NCBI RefSeq assembly: GCF_002575655.3
Contig: NC_053036.3
Location: 157,704,627 to 157,768,626 of the forward strand
Direction: 5' to 3'
DNA length: 64,000 nt
DNA from: Aegilops tauschii subsp. strangulata
Lineage: Eukaryota; Streptophyta; Magnoliopsida; Poales; Poaceae
The notes under the pieces are model-generated. The model searched no databases, was not told where the DNA came from, and saw nothing but the letters and a program-made list of their open reading frames with translations. Every line of letters starts with the position of its first letter. Positions within the stretch are counted from its first letter, which is position 1. Below are positions 48,145 through 58,480 of the stretch, one piece after another. Both the position numbers and the translations under genes were made by a program.

Positions 48145-49874
48145 GAGCATCTCCGGCCGTTGGCTCGTCCCCTGGGGTAAAAAATGGACCGGTTCCCAGC
48201 CGCCGGTCTCAGGATTGGCCCAAAAGATTTTTAAAAAATATTTTTAGAAGACATAAGCTTCGGCGACTTAAACAGTTTTTATATAGTAAACTTGAAATTT
48301 ATTAAAAAACAAAGGCCTAGACTACAGGAAGAACGCACTGAGCGCGGCGAAGTCGCCGCTGTTGCTGTTGTCCTCGTCGCCGTCCTTCTCCTTCTTGACG
48401 CGGCCGCCCCTGCCCGGGGTCACCCTGGCGGACCGGTGACGGCACGTCGTCATCGCCGTCGTCGTCGAGAACGACGACGCCTCCCTCGCCGCGGCCACGG
48501 CGCCGAGCGGCGAACTGCTCTAGGGTGCGACACTGGCGCTCTAGCTCTGTCCGCGCCCAGTCTTCGCGCGCCCACTTGAAGGCCGCCTCGTCGGAGAGCC
48601 CCGGCTCCGTCTTCACGGCGGTGAGTCATGGCTCCGTCTTCACGGCGGCGAGCCCGGGCTCCGTCTTCAGGCGGCGAGCCCCGGCTCCGTTTTCGGCTTG
48701 ACGAAGCGGGGAGGAGCCGAGGAGGAGGCGCGCCCGCCCTCGTTGATGACGATGCCGGCGCTGCGGGTGCGCCGGTCGAGCGGCGTCTCCGCGGGCTCGG
48801 CCTTGACGCTGAACAGCGCCGGCGACCTGGAGGAGGAGGAGCGGGGGGAGGAGGAAGAAGAGGACACAGTCCTCCTTGGCATCCATTGACCGCCGCCCCG
48901 GCCCGGGGCGGCAGGGTACGTCAATGGCAGGTTGTTGCCGCCCTCAAGGTGCCGGAGAATGGCGTGAAGCGAGCGGCCGGGGGCGCCCCACCACAGGCGG
49001 CGCCCCTCGCTGTTCTTGGTGCCCCGGACCACCGTCGCCCCTTTGGTGGAGGCCAGCCGCTGCGCCTGCCGGTGCTGGAAGTACGCCGCCCACACCTCAT
49101 GGTTGCCGGCGGCGTACTGCGGGAGGGCGCGCTGCTCCTCCATCAGCGACGCCCGCACGCGGTCGACCTCGTTGGCGAAGTAGTCGGCACGTGCGTCGAC
49201 GTCGGGCAGCGGGGCAATGGGGACGCCACCGGCGCTGAGCCTCCACCCCCGGGCCCAACGCGCATGTCGGGAGGCGCCGGGATGTTGGCCTCGAACAGCA
49301 AGTACGCTTCCCACTCGTGCAGCGAGTGGCGGTCGAAGTCGTTGACCGCCGCCCCATCGCCGGGGAATCGCTTGCCCATCGTCGCGGTTGGGCTTGGGGA
49401 GCGAGGGGAGGAACGTCGGCGGCGGCTGCGCACGGGGAGAGAGAGGCAAAGCACGGGGAGGGAGAGGCATAACATAGCGGGTGTGGACAGAGGCGAGGGG
49501 GAGGCGTTGCTTTAATAGCGGCCGGGGCGCCGTGTGTACGTGTGGCGGGAGGGGGGGCGTCGCCGCGCCGCCTGTGAGGAATCAGTGAAAGGCTGACCGG
49601 CGGCAGCCTTGGCATTGATTCCCCGCGGGAAACCGAGGCGTTGTGAGGACGATGAGGCGAGTGTCGCTGACTCGGCAGGCCCGCGGCTCGTTCGCGCCAA
49701 AATTGCTTGCCCCGGCGCCCCCCAGCGCGCCAGGTTCGGCCCGAGTCCGCCGGCGCCAGTTTCGGCCCAAACCGGCGAAAAACAGGCTCCTGGGGGAGCG
49801 ACTGTGCCGATTTTTGGGTGCCGGCGCGAAAAAAATCGCCTGGGGGCCTATTGGGGGCGCGGCTGGAGATGCTC
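48145..49874 (-). mobile_element. PIF/Harbinger-type non-autonomous element H1
   Basis: Terminal inverted repeats GAGCATCTCCGGCCG (48145) and CGGCTGGAGATGCTC (49874) are flanked by TTA at 48142-48144 and 49875-49877, the target duplication of this superfamily. The length is 1730 bp. Inside is one minus-strand gene of unknown type (see 48320-49379). The right 280 bp are clearly homologous to the right end of H3. Confidence 0.85.
48320..49379 (-). pseudogene. Unrecognised gene of Harbinger element H1
   Basis: From ATG 49379 it reads MGKRFPGDGAAVNDFDRHSLHEWE, then PAPPDMRV. After a frameshift near 49250 it continues LSAGGVPIAPLP, LMEEQRALPQYAAGNHEVWAAYF, RRLWWGAPGRSLHAILRHLEGGNNLPLTYPA, a Ser-rich stretch, ETPLDRRTRSAGIVINEGG, VKPKTEPGL repeats and an acidic C-terminus (VVVLDDDGDDD). 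The same order occurs in H3. No domain is recognised. The basic/acidic, VKxEP-bearing C-terminus suggests a nuclear protein, but that is speculation. The frame is broken at least twice, so the gene is inactive. Confidence 0.55.
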
Positions 49875-49877
49875 TTA

Positions 49878-52077
49878 GGGCAAATCCACCGCGCGACTCC
49901 ATGCCGTCCGGGTGTGTCCGTTTGGGATAGAACGGACGAATAGCGCAGCCCCAAACGGACAAATGTCCGGATTTCATCCATTTTCGACCCATTCCCGGCC
50001 CAAACTTGCGTCGAGTTTGGGGTGAAACGGACATCGCGCAGACGGGATGGATGCACGCCCTTGTCCTCCCGTGGCCCGCCTGTCGGGGACACTAGCAGTC
50101 CATTCGCCTCCACCCGCTCTCCCCCACCCCACCCCAGCGTCGGCGCCGCCACTATTCTCCGGCCACCTCCTCACTGCTTACCCCCGGCCGTCCATACCAA
50201 ACCACGTCTCGACATGGTCGCCACCACGTCGGCGCTTTCGTAGGAGTTTTGGCCATCGCTTGGAGGAGATTTGGTCGTCGCCGTCGTAGCCGGTGCCAGA
50301 GGGGATACGACCGCCGGCGACGGATAAGGACCACGACAGCTTCCGTCGAGTGTTCCAGAGCGGCCAGTAGCCGGCTGCCAACCACCCATGCTGCATCGAG
50401 GTGATTATCGCGGCCTCTTTGCCACCACGACCCCAAGGTGTTTGACACTTTGCCCACAAAGGTATGGACAGTGGAGATGAATTTTTCTTCAACCACTTCA
50501 TTTATTCATCGGATGATTCGTCCTCGGATGACGAAGATATTGTGGTGGCTGCACTGGTCGTTCACGACCACATTGAATGACAGCTTTGTCGGTACAGGGG
50601 GTCAGTCCTGGTCGTGCTCCCAACCTGAACCGCAACAGAGAGAGAGGCCACGCCCTGCTCTATGCCGATTACTTTGCAAACACTCCGCTCTTCAAGCTGG
50701 ATAAATTCCGTCGCCATTTTCGTATGGCAAGGCATCTGTTCAATCGTATCCGAGAGGGAGTGGTTGCTCATGACCCATACTTCGAGTGAAAGACTGATGC
50801 CCTTGGCAAGTTTGGATTCTCCTCTTACCAGAAATGCACCACGACCATCTGCATGCTTGCATATGGAATTCCAGGCGATCTGGTGGATGACTATGTGCGT
50901 ATGAGTGAGTCCACATGTCTGTTGTCACTGTACAACTTCTGCCAGGCCGTGGTGGCAGTGTTTGGCCCTGAGTACTTGAGGCAGCCAAATGCTGCTGATA
51001 CAGAAAGGTTGTTGGCCACCAACGCAGCTAGAGGCTTTCCAGGCATACTTGGCAGCATAGATTGTATGCACTGGGAGTGGAAGAACTGTCAATTTGCTTG
51101 GCAGGGCCAATACAAGGGGCATGTTAAAGCATGCACTGTCATATTAGAAGCGGTGGCTTCGCAAGATCTTTGGATATGGCATTCTTTTTTCGGCATGGCA
51201 GGTTCTCACAATGATATCAACGTGCTGCAGCGTTCTCAAGTCTTCGCAAGGCTTACAGAAGGCCACTCCTCACCTGTCAACTTTGAGATCAACAGCCACC
51301 AGTACAACAAGGGATGCTACCTAGCTGATGGTATATATCCCCAGTGGTCAACTTTTGTGAAGACAATCTCGAAGCCCAAGGTGAGAAGAGAAAGAGATTT
51401 GCCTAAATGCAAGAGAGTGCTAGAAAGGATGTGGAACATGCTTTTGGTGTGCTTCAATCCCGACGGGGTATCGTTCAAAACCCTGCACTGACATGGGATG
51501 AAGGGAAGTTTTGGGAGGTGATGACTGCTTGTGTGATCATGCACAACATGATCGTCGAGGACAAGCGTAATAACAACATCTTCGACCAAGGATTTGATTT
51601 TAAAGGTGAAAATGTTGAACCCCTACACCAAGAACCGGCCACGTTTGAACAGTTTGCCCAATTTCATCGTGATCTGCGTGATTGGCACACTCATTTGGAT
51701 CTTCCAAATGACTTGGTTGAGCATGTGTGGACTCACATTGGCAACAATAGATGTATTGGCTCTTATGTTCATTCAAGACAAATTCGATTTGGTTGTAAAA
51801 CTATTTTATTAGAGACAATTTCGATTGGGTTGTAAAACTATTTTTATTTCCAGACAATTAATATTTGGACGTGCAAACTAGTTTTGAACATTGAAATATG
51901 AATATATGGGCATTTTTGGCCGTGGCGGGCAGGATGGGGCCAAAGGATGCGTCCGCGCGTTGGGCGCACGGCCACCGCATCCCAGGACAGGCCCGGACAC
52001 GACCCCATTGCCCTACCCAAACGGACATAATCCAGGCAAAACGGACGTCCATTTGGGGTCGTGCGCTGGAGTTGCCC
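49878..52077 (+). mobile_element. PIF/Harbinger element H2 carrying the transposase
   Basis: Terminal repeats GGGCAAATCCACCGCGCGA (49878) and the complement GGGCAACTCCAGCGCACGA (52077), with subterminal GTCCGTTTGGG on both sides. TTA flanks both ends (49875-49877 and 52078-52080); each TTA is also the end duplication of a neighbour. The length is 2200 bp. It carries a HARBI1-like transposase with inactivating mutations. No Myb-like second ORF was recognised. Confidence 0.9.
50464..51835 (+). pseudogene. PIF/Harbinger transposase (HARBI1-like DDE nuclease), broken
   Basis: From ATG 50464 (MDSGDEFFF) the reading runs through RNRERGHALLYADYFANTPLF and FRRHFRMARHLFNRIREGVVAHDPYFE, then the DDE_Tnp_4-type catalytic core. 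[16 protein letters not shown] has the first Asp, [12 protein letters not shown] the second and [13 protein letters not shown] the Glu. All three catalytic residues survive. Disruptions: an in-frame TGA after DHIE (near 50578), a frame break before NRNRERG, TGA after DPYFE (50788-50790), a one-base loss near 51380 and TAA near 51404. The end (LPNDLVEHVWTHIGNN) matches the family C-terminus. The length is that of a full transposase. Confidence 0.88.
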
Positions 52078-52080
52078 TTA

Positions 52081-53833
52081 GAGCATCTCCAGCCGTTCGG
52101 GCCCCCCGAACGCCGAAAAAGCGTCGTCTGGGCCGAACCGGCGCTTACTTTCAGCGTGGGGGCGATTGCGTTCCCAGTCGTCACCCCCAACTCATCGCAA
52201 ACTCGGCGATTTGATTCGAATTTGGCACAAACTCAGCGATTTTTTCATTCAAAGTTGTACAAAAAATAGAAAACGAACAAACTATGCCTAGCCCTACTAC
52301 GCCGCGGTCGCCGCCCGCCTTCTACATGCCGAGGAGCCTGTAGAACTGGGTGTAGTTGCCGCCATCGTAGTCGTCGCCGCCCTGCGTCCCGCCGGAGCTG
52401 CCGCCATCCCTGCTGCACCCCTGATCAGGGTCGCCGACGCGCGGGGGGTTGGATGGCCCGGGCGCGTCCTCCTCGTCGCTATCAAGGACGATGCTGCCGC
52501 CCTCCTCGCGTTCGCGGCGCTGGGCCTTGATCTCCTCGTAGGCCCGGCGCTGGCGCGCCACCTGCTCGCGGACGTAGTCCGCATTCGCCTACTTGAGGGC
52601 GGTCTTGTTGGCGGCGGCCATCTCCGCGTGCTCCTTCTTGATGGGGAGCAACCCCGGCTCGGTCTTCGGTCGAACTAGGCGGAGGGAACGCGGGGAGGGG
52701 CGGCCGCCCTAGTTGATGACGAGGGCACCGCTGCGGGTGCGGCGCCCAAGCGGCGTCTCCTGCGGCTTCGGCTTGACGGGGCGGAGCACTGGCGACCCGG
52801 AGGAGAGCGATCCGGAGCCCAACGATGAGGAGGTTGCGGCCTCCATTCACCGCGGTGTCCAGGAGCTACCACGATGACGAGAGAAGGACAGGTGCGCCGG
52901 GTACTCGAGGCTCAGCGTGTTGCCAGTCTCAATGTGGTCGAGGACGGCCTCGAGGGTGCGGCCGGGCATGCCCCACCATTCGCATCGCCCGTCGGTGTTG
53001 TGTCGGCCGCGGGGGATGGTGCCGTTGGCCGAGGCGATCTGGTCTTCGCGGCGACGGTAGAAGTACATCATCCACAGCGTGTGGCTGTCAGCGGCGTACC
53101 TCGGCTCGTTCCGCTGCTCCTCTGACAGCGACGAATGGATGCATGCGATCTCGGCCCGCCGTTTAGCCCCGGTGTGCACTGGGACACCTGCGGCGCTCAA
53201 CTTCCACGAGCCCGACACCCGCATGTCTAGGGGCGCCGGATAGTCGGCCTCATAGAGGAGGCGCACCTCGTCCTCGCGGAAATGGCGGTGGCCGAAGCCG
53301 TTCGCGGTCGCGGCATCACCGAGGTACCGCTCAGCCATTGCTCGTCGGCAGGGGGAAGAGGGGGAGAGGTGCTTCTGTGGTGAGACGAGGCGAGAGAAGG
53401 TGAGTTGTGGCGACTGTGGTGTTCACCGGCGGGGAGGTCGGCTTTTCTAGCCGAAGCGGGGTGGTGAGAACTTGCATGCCGGGTGATGCGTGGCAGGAGC
53501 GGGCGGGACACGCGGCGCGCCGCCTTCGCTGCACCGCCCGTGAGGCATCAATGGAGGCTGACCGGCGTGGCAGCCTTGGCATTGATTCCCACGGGAACCG
53601 AGGCGATGAGGACGACGAAGCGGCGCGTCGCTGACTCGGCGGACCCATTCCCGTTCGCGCCAAAATCGGTTTCCCCGGCGCCCCCAGCGCGCCGGTTCGG
53701 CCTGGGTCCGCCTGCGCCAGTTTTGGCCCAAACCGGAGAAAAACAGGCTCGTGGGGGCGCGACTGGCCGTTTTTTGAGTGCGGGCGCTAAAAAATGTCCT
53801 GGGGGCCTGTTGGGGGCACGAGTGGAGATGCTC
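52081..53833 (-). mobile_element. PIF/Harbinger-type non-autonomous element H3
   Basis: Begins GAGCATCTCCAGCCG directly after TTA (52078-52080) and ends CGAGTGGAGATGCTC at 53833, followed by ATA, one base off TTA. The length is 1753 bp. It has the same orientation and family as H1, with clear similarity over the right ends (ACCGAGGCG...GACTCGGC..., AAAACAGGCTC, GGGGGCCT). Confidence 0.83.
52322..53338 (-). pseudogene. Unrecognised gene of Harbinger element H3
   Basis: From ATG 53338 the frame is open for 163 codons: MAERYLGDAATANGFGHRHF, PAPLDMRVSGSWKLSAAGVP, LSEEQRNEPRYAADSHTLWMMYFYRR and WWGMPGRTLEAVLDHIETGNTLSLEYPA, then a stop at SWTPR. Beyond it come ETPLGRRTRSG, VRPKTEPGL and an acidic end GSIVLDSDEEDAPGPSNPP. 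Each block has a counterpart in H1, so this was a conserved protein of about 340 residues. At least three in-frame stops are present. Function is unknown; the H1/H3 conserved core WWGxPGRxLxAxLxHxExGN could serve as a search motif. Confidence 0.55.
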
Positions 53834-53836
53834 ATA

Positions 53837-54289
53837 GGGGCATGTTTGGTTACTTCTTAGCTAGGCCTGGCTGAGACGAGAAAAACGGGAAAGGCTGAGA
53901 AGGGTCTGAGAGTAAAATACATATGTCATTGGCGCGCTATTTGGTTGCCTGCATATGAGGTCTTATCATAGGAAAGCAACTTTCACCCGATGTTTGGTTG
54001 CATATATGCATGATGATTAGGAGTTAACAACTACACTTAACAGGAATATTGCAGTGTATGTGCAGGAAGACTACAGAAGAGGGAACCACGGCGTGAGCGG
54101 GGACGCCAGTGTACCAGCAGCCAAGCAGACTTCCGGAAGCTCGGCGACGACGCGAAAAGTGCCGAGCATGTCGGCGACCTCGTTGGACTGTGGTAGGTCA
54201 TTTCCACAAACACGTTGAGGACGCCTCCCGCCGAGGTGCCATCCTACTTCCTCTGTCCGATCTTGCTGCAACTCATGCATGTCCCGGCC
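53837..54289. other. Possible left part of a fourth Harbinger/Tourist-type element
   Basis: GGGGCATGTTTGGTTAC at 53837 resembles the GGGC(A/C)TGTTTGGTT termini of many grass Tourist/Harbinger elements. A second GATGTTTGGTTGCAT occurs at 53991. The other end is not seen because the J LTR starts at 54290. No reliable gene. Confidence 0.4.
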
Positions 54290-55662
54290 TGATACGTCGC
54301 CAATGTATCTACTTTTCCAAACACTTTTGCCCTTGTTTTGGACTCTAACTTGCATGATTTGAATGGAACTAACCCGGTCTGACGCTGTTTTCAGCAGAAT
54401 TGCCATGGTGTTATTTTTGTGCAGAAATAAAAGTTCTCGGAATGACCTGAAACTTCACGGAGAATATTTTTGGAATATATAAAAAATACTGGCGAAAGAA
54501 TCAAGACCAGGGGGCCCACACCCTGTCCACGAGGGTGGGGGGCCTACCCCCTGTCTCGTGGGCCCCCTGAGGCTCCACCGACCTCAACTCCAACTCCATA
54601 TATTCACGTTCGGGGAGAAAAAATCAGGGAGAAGGATTCATCGCGTTTTACGATACGGAGCCGCCGCCAAGCCCTAAACTCTCTCGGGAGGGTTGATCTG
54701 GAGTCCGTTCGGGGCTCCGGAGAGGGGAATCTGTCGCCGTCGTCATCATCAATCTTCCTCCATCACCAATTTCATGATGCTCACCGCCGTGCATGAGTAA
54801 TTCCATCGTAGGCTTGCTGGACGTTGATGGGTTGGATGAGCTTTATCATGTAATCGAGTTAGTTTTGTTAGGGTTTGATCCCTAGTATCCACTATGTTCT
54901 GAGATTGATGTTGCTATGACTTTGCTATGCTTAATGCTTGTTACTAGGGCCCGAGTGCCATGAATTCATATATGAACCATGAATATATGTGAGTTCTTGA
55001 TCCTATCTTGCAAGTCAATAGTCACCTACTATGTGTTATGAGCCGGTAACCCCGAAGTGACAATAATCGGGACCACTCCCGGTGATGACCGTAGTTTGAG
55101 GAGTTCATGTATTCACTAAGTGTTAATGCTTTGGTCCGGTACTCTATTAAAAGGAAGCCTTAATATCCCTTAGTTTCCAATAGGACCGCGCTGCCACGGG
55201 AGGGTAGGACAAAAGATGTCATGCAAGTTCTTATCCATAAGCACGTATGACTATATTCGGAATACATGCCTACATTACATTGATGAACTGGAGCTAGTTC
55301 GGTGTCACCCTATGTTATAACTATTGCATGAGGAATCGCATCCGACATAATTATCCATCACTGATCCAATGCCTACGAGCTTTTCACATATTGATCTTCG
55401 CTTAGTTACTTTACCGTTGCCACTATTACAATTATTACAAAACTGCTACTGTTACCTTTGCCACCGTTACCGTTACTTCCATACTACTTTGCTACTAAAT
55501 ACTTTGCTGCAGATATTAAGTTATCCAGGTGTGGTTGAATTGACAACTCAGCTGCTAATACTTGAGAATATTCTTTGGCTCCCCTTGTGTCGAATCAATA
55601 AATTTAGGTTGAATACTCTACCCTCGAAAACTGTTGCGATCCTCTATACTTGTGGGTTATCA
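54290..55662 (+). repeat. 5' LTR of element J
   Basis: Starts TGATACGTCGCCAATG and ends TACTTGTGGGTTATCA, directly before a PBS. A TATA-like CCATATATTCACG lies near 54597. The middle differs from the LTR of K, but both share the terminal TGATACGTC and TATACTTGTGGG(T/C)TATCA, typical of related Triticeae families. Confidence 0.85.
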
Positions 55663-55673
55663 AGACTATTTTC

Positions 55674-55691
55674 TGGCGCCGTTGCCGGGGA
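55674..55691 (+). other. Primer-binding site of J (tRNA-Asp)
   Basis: TGGCGCCGTTGCCGGGGA is complementary to the 3' end of plant tRNA-Asp, the primer of Athila elements. It lies 11 bp after the LTR end. Confidence 0.9.
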
Positions 55692-55740
55692 GCATAGCTC
55701 TGTTCTTTGAGTCACTTGGGATTTATATCTGCTGATCACT

Positions 55741-58480
55741 ATGAGGAACTTGAAAGACGAAAAAACCAAGATTTATCCCTCAACTACGAGGGGAGGTAAG
55801 GAACTGCCATCTAGCTCTGCACTTGATTCTCCTTCTGTTTTGAGTAAACTTGCAACACCTAAACCTGCTTCTGTTATTAATTCTGATATGTCGTATGTTA
55901 TTGATGGTGCCACTTCTGCTATGCATGATACTTATGATGAAACTACTTCTATGCTTGATAATATTGTGCCACTAGGTAAATTTCTGGATGAACAACTTGC
56001 TAGGGCTAGAGAGAATGAAATTATTGAAACTGATAATATTGATGAAAGTGATGATGAAGATTCTCCCCCTAGATATGAATTGCCTGTTGTGCCTGAGGGT
56101 TATGTTATGGATGAAGAAACTGCTAGAGACTTTCTTGCTTGCAATGATAGATATGATCTTAAGAAATTATTAGCTAAGCTGAAAGAAAAGTCTTTGAATG
56201 CTAGAATGAAATATGACCCTACTTTTGCTACTTCACCTATCTGTATTTCTGATAAGGATTATGATTTCTCTGTCGATCCTAAGTTAATTACTTTGGTTGA
56301 ATCTGATCCTTTTCATGGCTATGAGTCTGAAACTGTTGTGGCACATCTTACTAAATTAAATGATATAGCCACCCTATTCACTCATGAGGAAAAAATTCGT
56401 TACTACTATATCCTTAAGATATTTCCGTTCTCATTAAAGGGTGATGCTAAAACATGGTTTAATTCTCTTGATCCTGGTTGTGTGCGTAGTCCCCAGGATA
56501 TGATTTATTACTTCTCTGCTAAATATTTCCCCCCTCATAAGAAACAAGCTGCTTTAAGGGAAATATATAATTTTGTGCAAATTGAAGAAGAGAGTCTCCC
56601 ACAAGCTTGGGGGAGGCCTCTCCAATTACTTAATGCTTTGCCTGATCATCCTCTTAAGAAAACTGAAATACTTGATATCTTTTATAATGGACTGACCAAT
56701 GCTTCCAGAGACCACCTGGATAGTTGTGCTGGTTGTGTTTTCAGGGAAAGAACTGTTGATCAAGCTGAATTGCTATTGAATAATATGTCGACTAATGAAA
56801 ATAGTTGGACACTTCCTGAACCAACTTCTAAGCCAACTCCGAAGAAAATGGGTATTCTATTTCTCAGTCCTGAAGATATGCAAGAGGTAAAGAAGTCTAT
56901 GAAATAAAAAAGTATTAAAGCTGAAGATGTTAAGAACTTACCACCTATTGAAGAAATACATGGTCTTGATAACCCGACACAGGTAGTAAAGGTAAATTCT
57001 CTCTATAGATATGATAAAGCTGAAATCCCTTCTACTAAGTTTGCTAGCCAATGCTTGGATGAGTTTGATGACTTTATGGTTAAACAAGAAAACTTCAATG
57101 CTTATGTTGGTAGACAATTGAAACGCAATGCTTATATGATTGAACACTTGAGTGATTATATGTCTAGAGTTAAAGGTGAACTTAAGCTTATTAGTAAACA
57201 TGCTTCTATGGTTACCACTCAAGTAGAACAAGTGCTTAAAGCACAAAATGATTTGCTCAATGAATTAAATAATAAGAAAAATGATAATGCTGTTAGAGTT
57301 ATGACTAGAGGGGGTAAAATGACTCAGGAACCTTTGTATCCTGAGGGCCACCCTAAGAGAATTGAGCAAGATTCTCAGAGAACTAATGTTGATGCACCTA
57401 GTCCTTCTAAGAAGAAGAAAAAGAAAAATGATAGGACTTTGCAGGCTTCTAGTGAACCTGCTGTTGACACACCTGAGAATCCCAATGATATCTCTATCTC
57501 TGATGCTGAAACACAATCTGGTGATGAACATGACCTAGTGATAATGTTAATGATGATGTTCATGTTGATGCTCAATCTAGCAATAATAATGATGTAGAGA
57601 TTGAACCTGCTGTTGATCTTGATAACCCACAATCAAAGAATCAATGTTATAATAAGAGAGACTTCATTGCTAGGAAGCACAGTAAAGAAAGAGAACCATG
57701 GGTTCAGAAACCCATGCCTTTCCTCCTAAACCATCCAAGAAAAAGGATGATGAGGATTTTGAGCGCTTTGCTGAAATGATTAGACCTATCTTTTTGCGTA
57801 TGCGTTTGACTGATATGCTTAAAATGAATCCTTATGCTAAGTATATGAAAGATATTGTTACAAATAAAAGAAAGATACCGGAAGCTGAAATTTCCACCAT
57901 GCTTGCTAATTATACTTTTAAGGGTGGAATACCTAAGAAACTAGGAGATCCAGGAGTACCAATTATACCATGCTCCATTAAAAGAAACTATGTTAAAACT
58001 GCTTTATGTGATCTTGGAGCCGGTGTTAGTGTTATGCCTCTCTCTTTATATCATAGACTTGATTTGAATAAGTTGACATGAACTGAAATATCTTTGCAAA
58101 TGGCCGATAAATCAACTGCTATACCTGTCGGTATTTGTGAGGATGTGCCTGTTGTGGTTGCAAACATTACTATTTTAACGGACTTTGTTATTCTTGATAT
58201 TCCCGAGGATGATAGTATGTCTATTATTCTTGGTAGACCCTTTTTGAATACTGCAGGGGCTGTTATTGATTGCAACAAAGGCAATGCCACTTTTCATGTT
58301 AACGGTAATGAGCATACGGTACACTTTCCGAGGAAACAACCTCAAGTCCACGGTATCAATTCTATTGGAAAAATTCCATCGATTATTATTGGAGGTTTTG
58401 AATTTCCTCTTCCTACTGTCAAGAAAAAATATGATATTCTTATTATAGGGGACATGCATATCCCCATTGAGGTAACCTAG
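55741..58480 (+). pseudogene. Gag-protease polyprotein of element J, broken
   Basis: From ATG 55741 (MRNLKDEK) the frame has an acidic N-terminus. At about residues 190-320 comes an Athila-type gag domain: FHGYESETVVAHLTKLNDIA, FPFSLKGDAKTWFNSLDPG, FPPHKKQAALREIYNF, LDIFYNGL. Translation stops at TAA 56905-56907, where relatives continue with GAA. The rest reads LPPIEEIHGLDNPTQVVKV, DEFDDFMVKQENFNAYV and VTTQVEQVLKAQNDLL. One-base losses occur near 57530 and 57722. A retropepsin-like domain follows (CDLGAGVSVMPLSLYHRL, MSIILGRPFLNTAGAVIDC) with TGA at 58078-58080. The protease active site is DLGAG rather than D(T/S)G, as commonly seen in this lineage. No reverse transcriptase follows. Confidence 0.85.

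Noticed and set aside
48628..49515. 295-codon plus-strand frame in H1
   Set aside because: It lies opposite the minus-strand H1 gene, whose frame is conserved in H3; the plus frame is not conserved.
54071..54406. 111-codon minus-strand frame crossing the J LTR start
   Set aside because: It spans the insertion junction at 54290, so it cannot be an ancestral gene; no domain is recognised.
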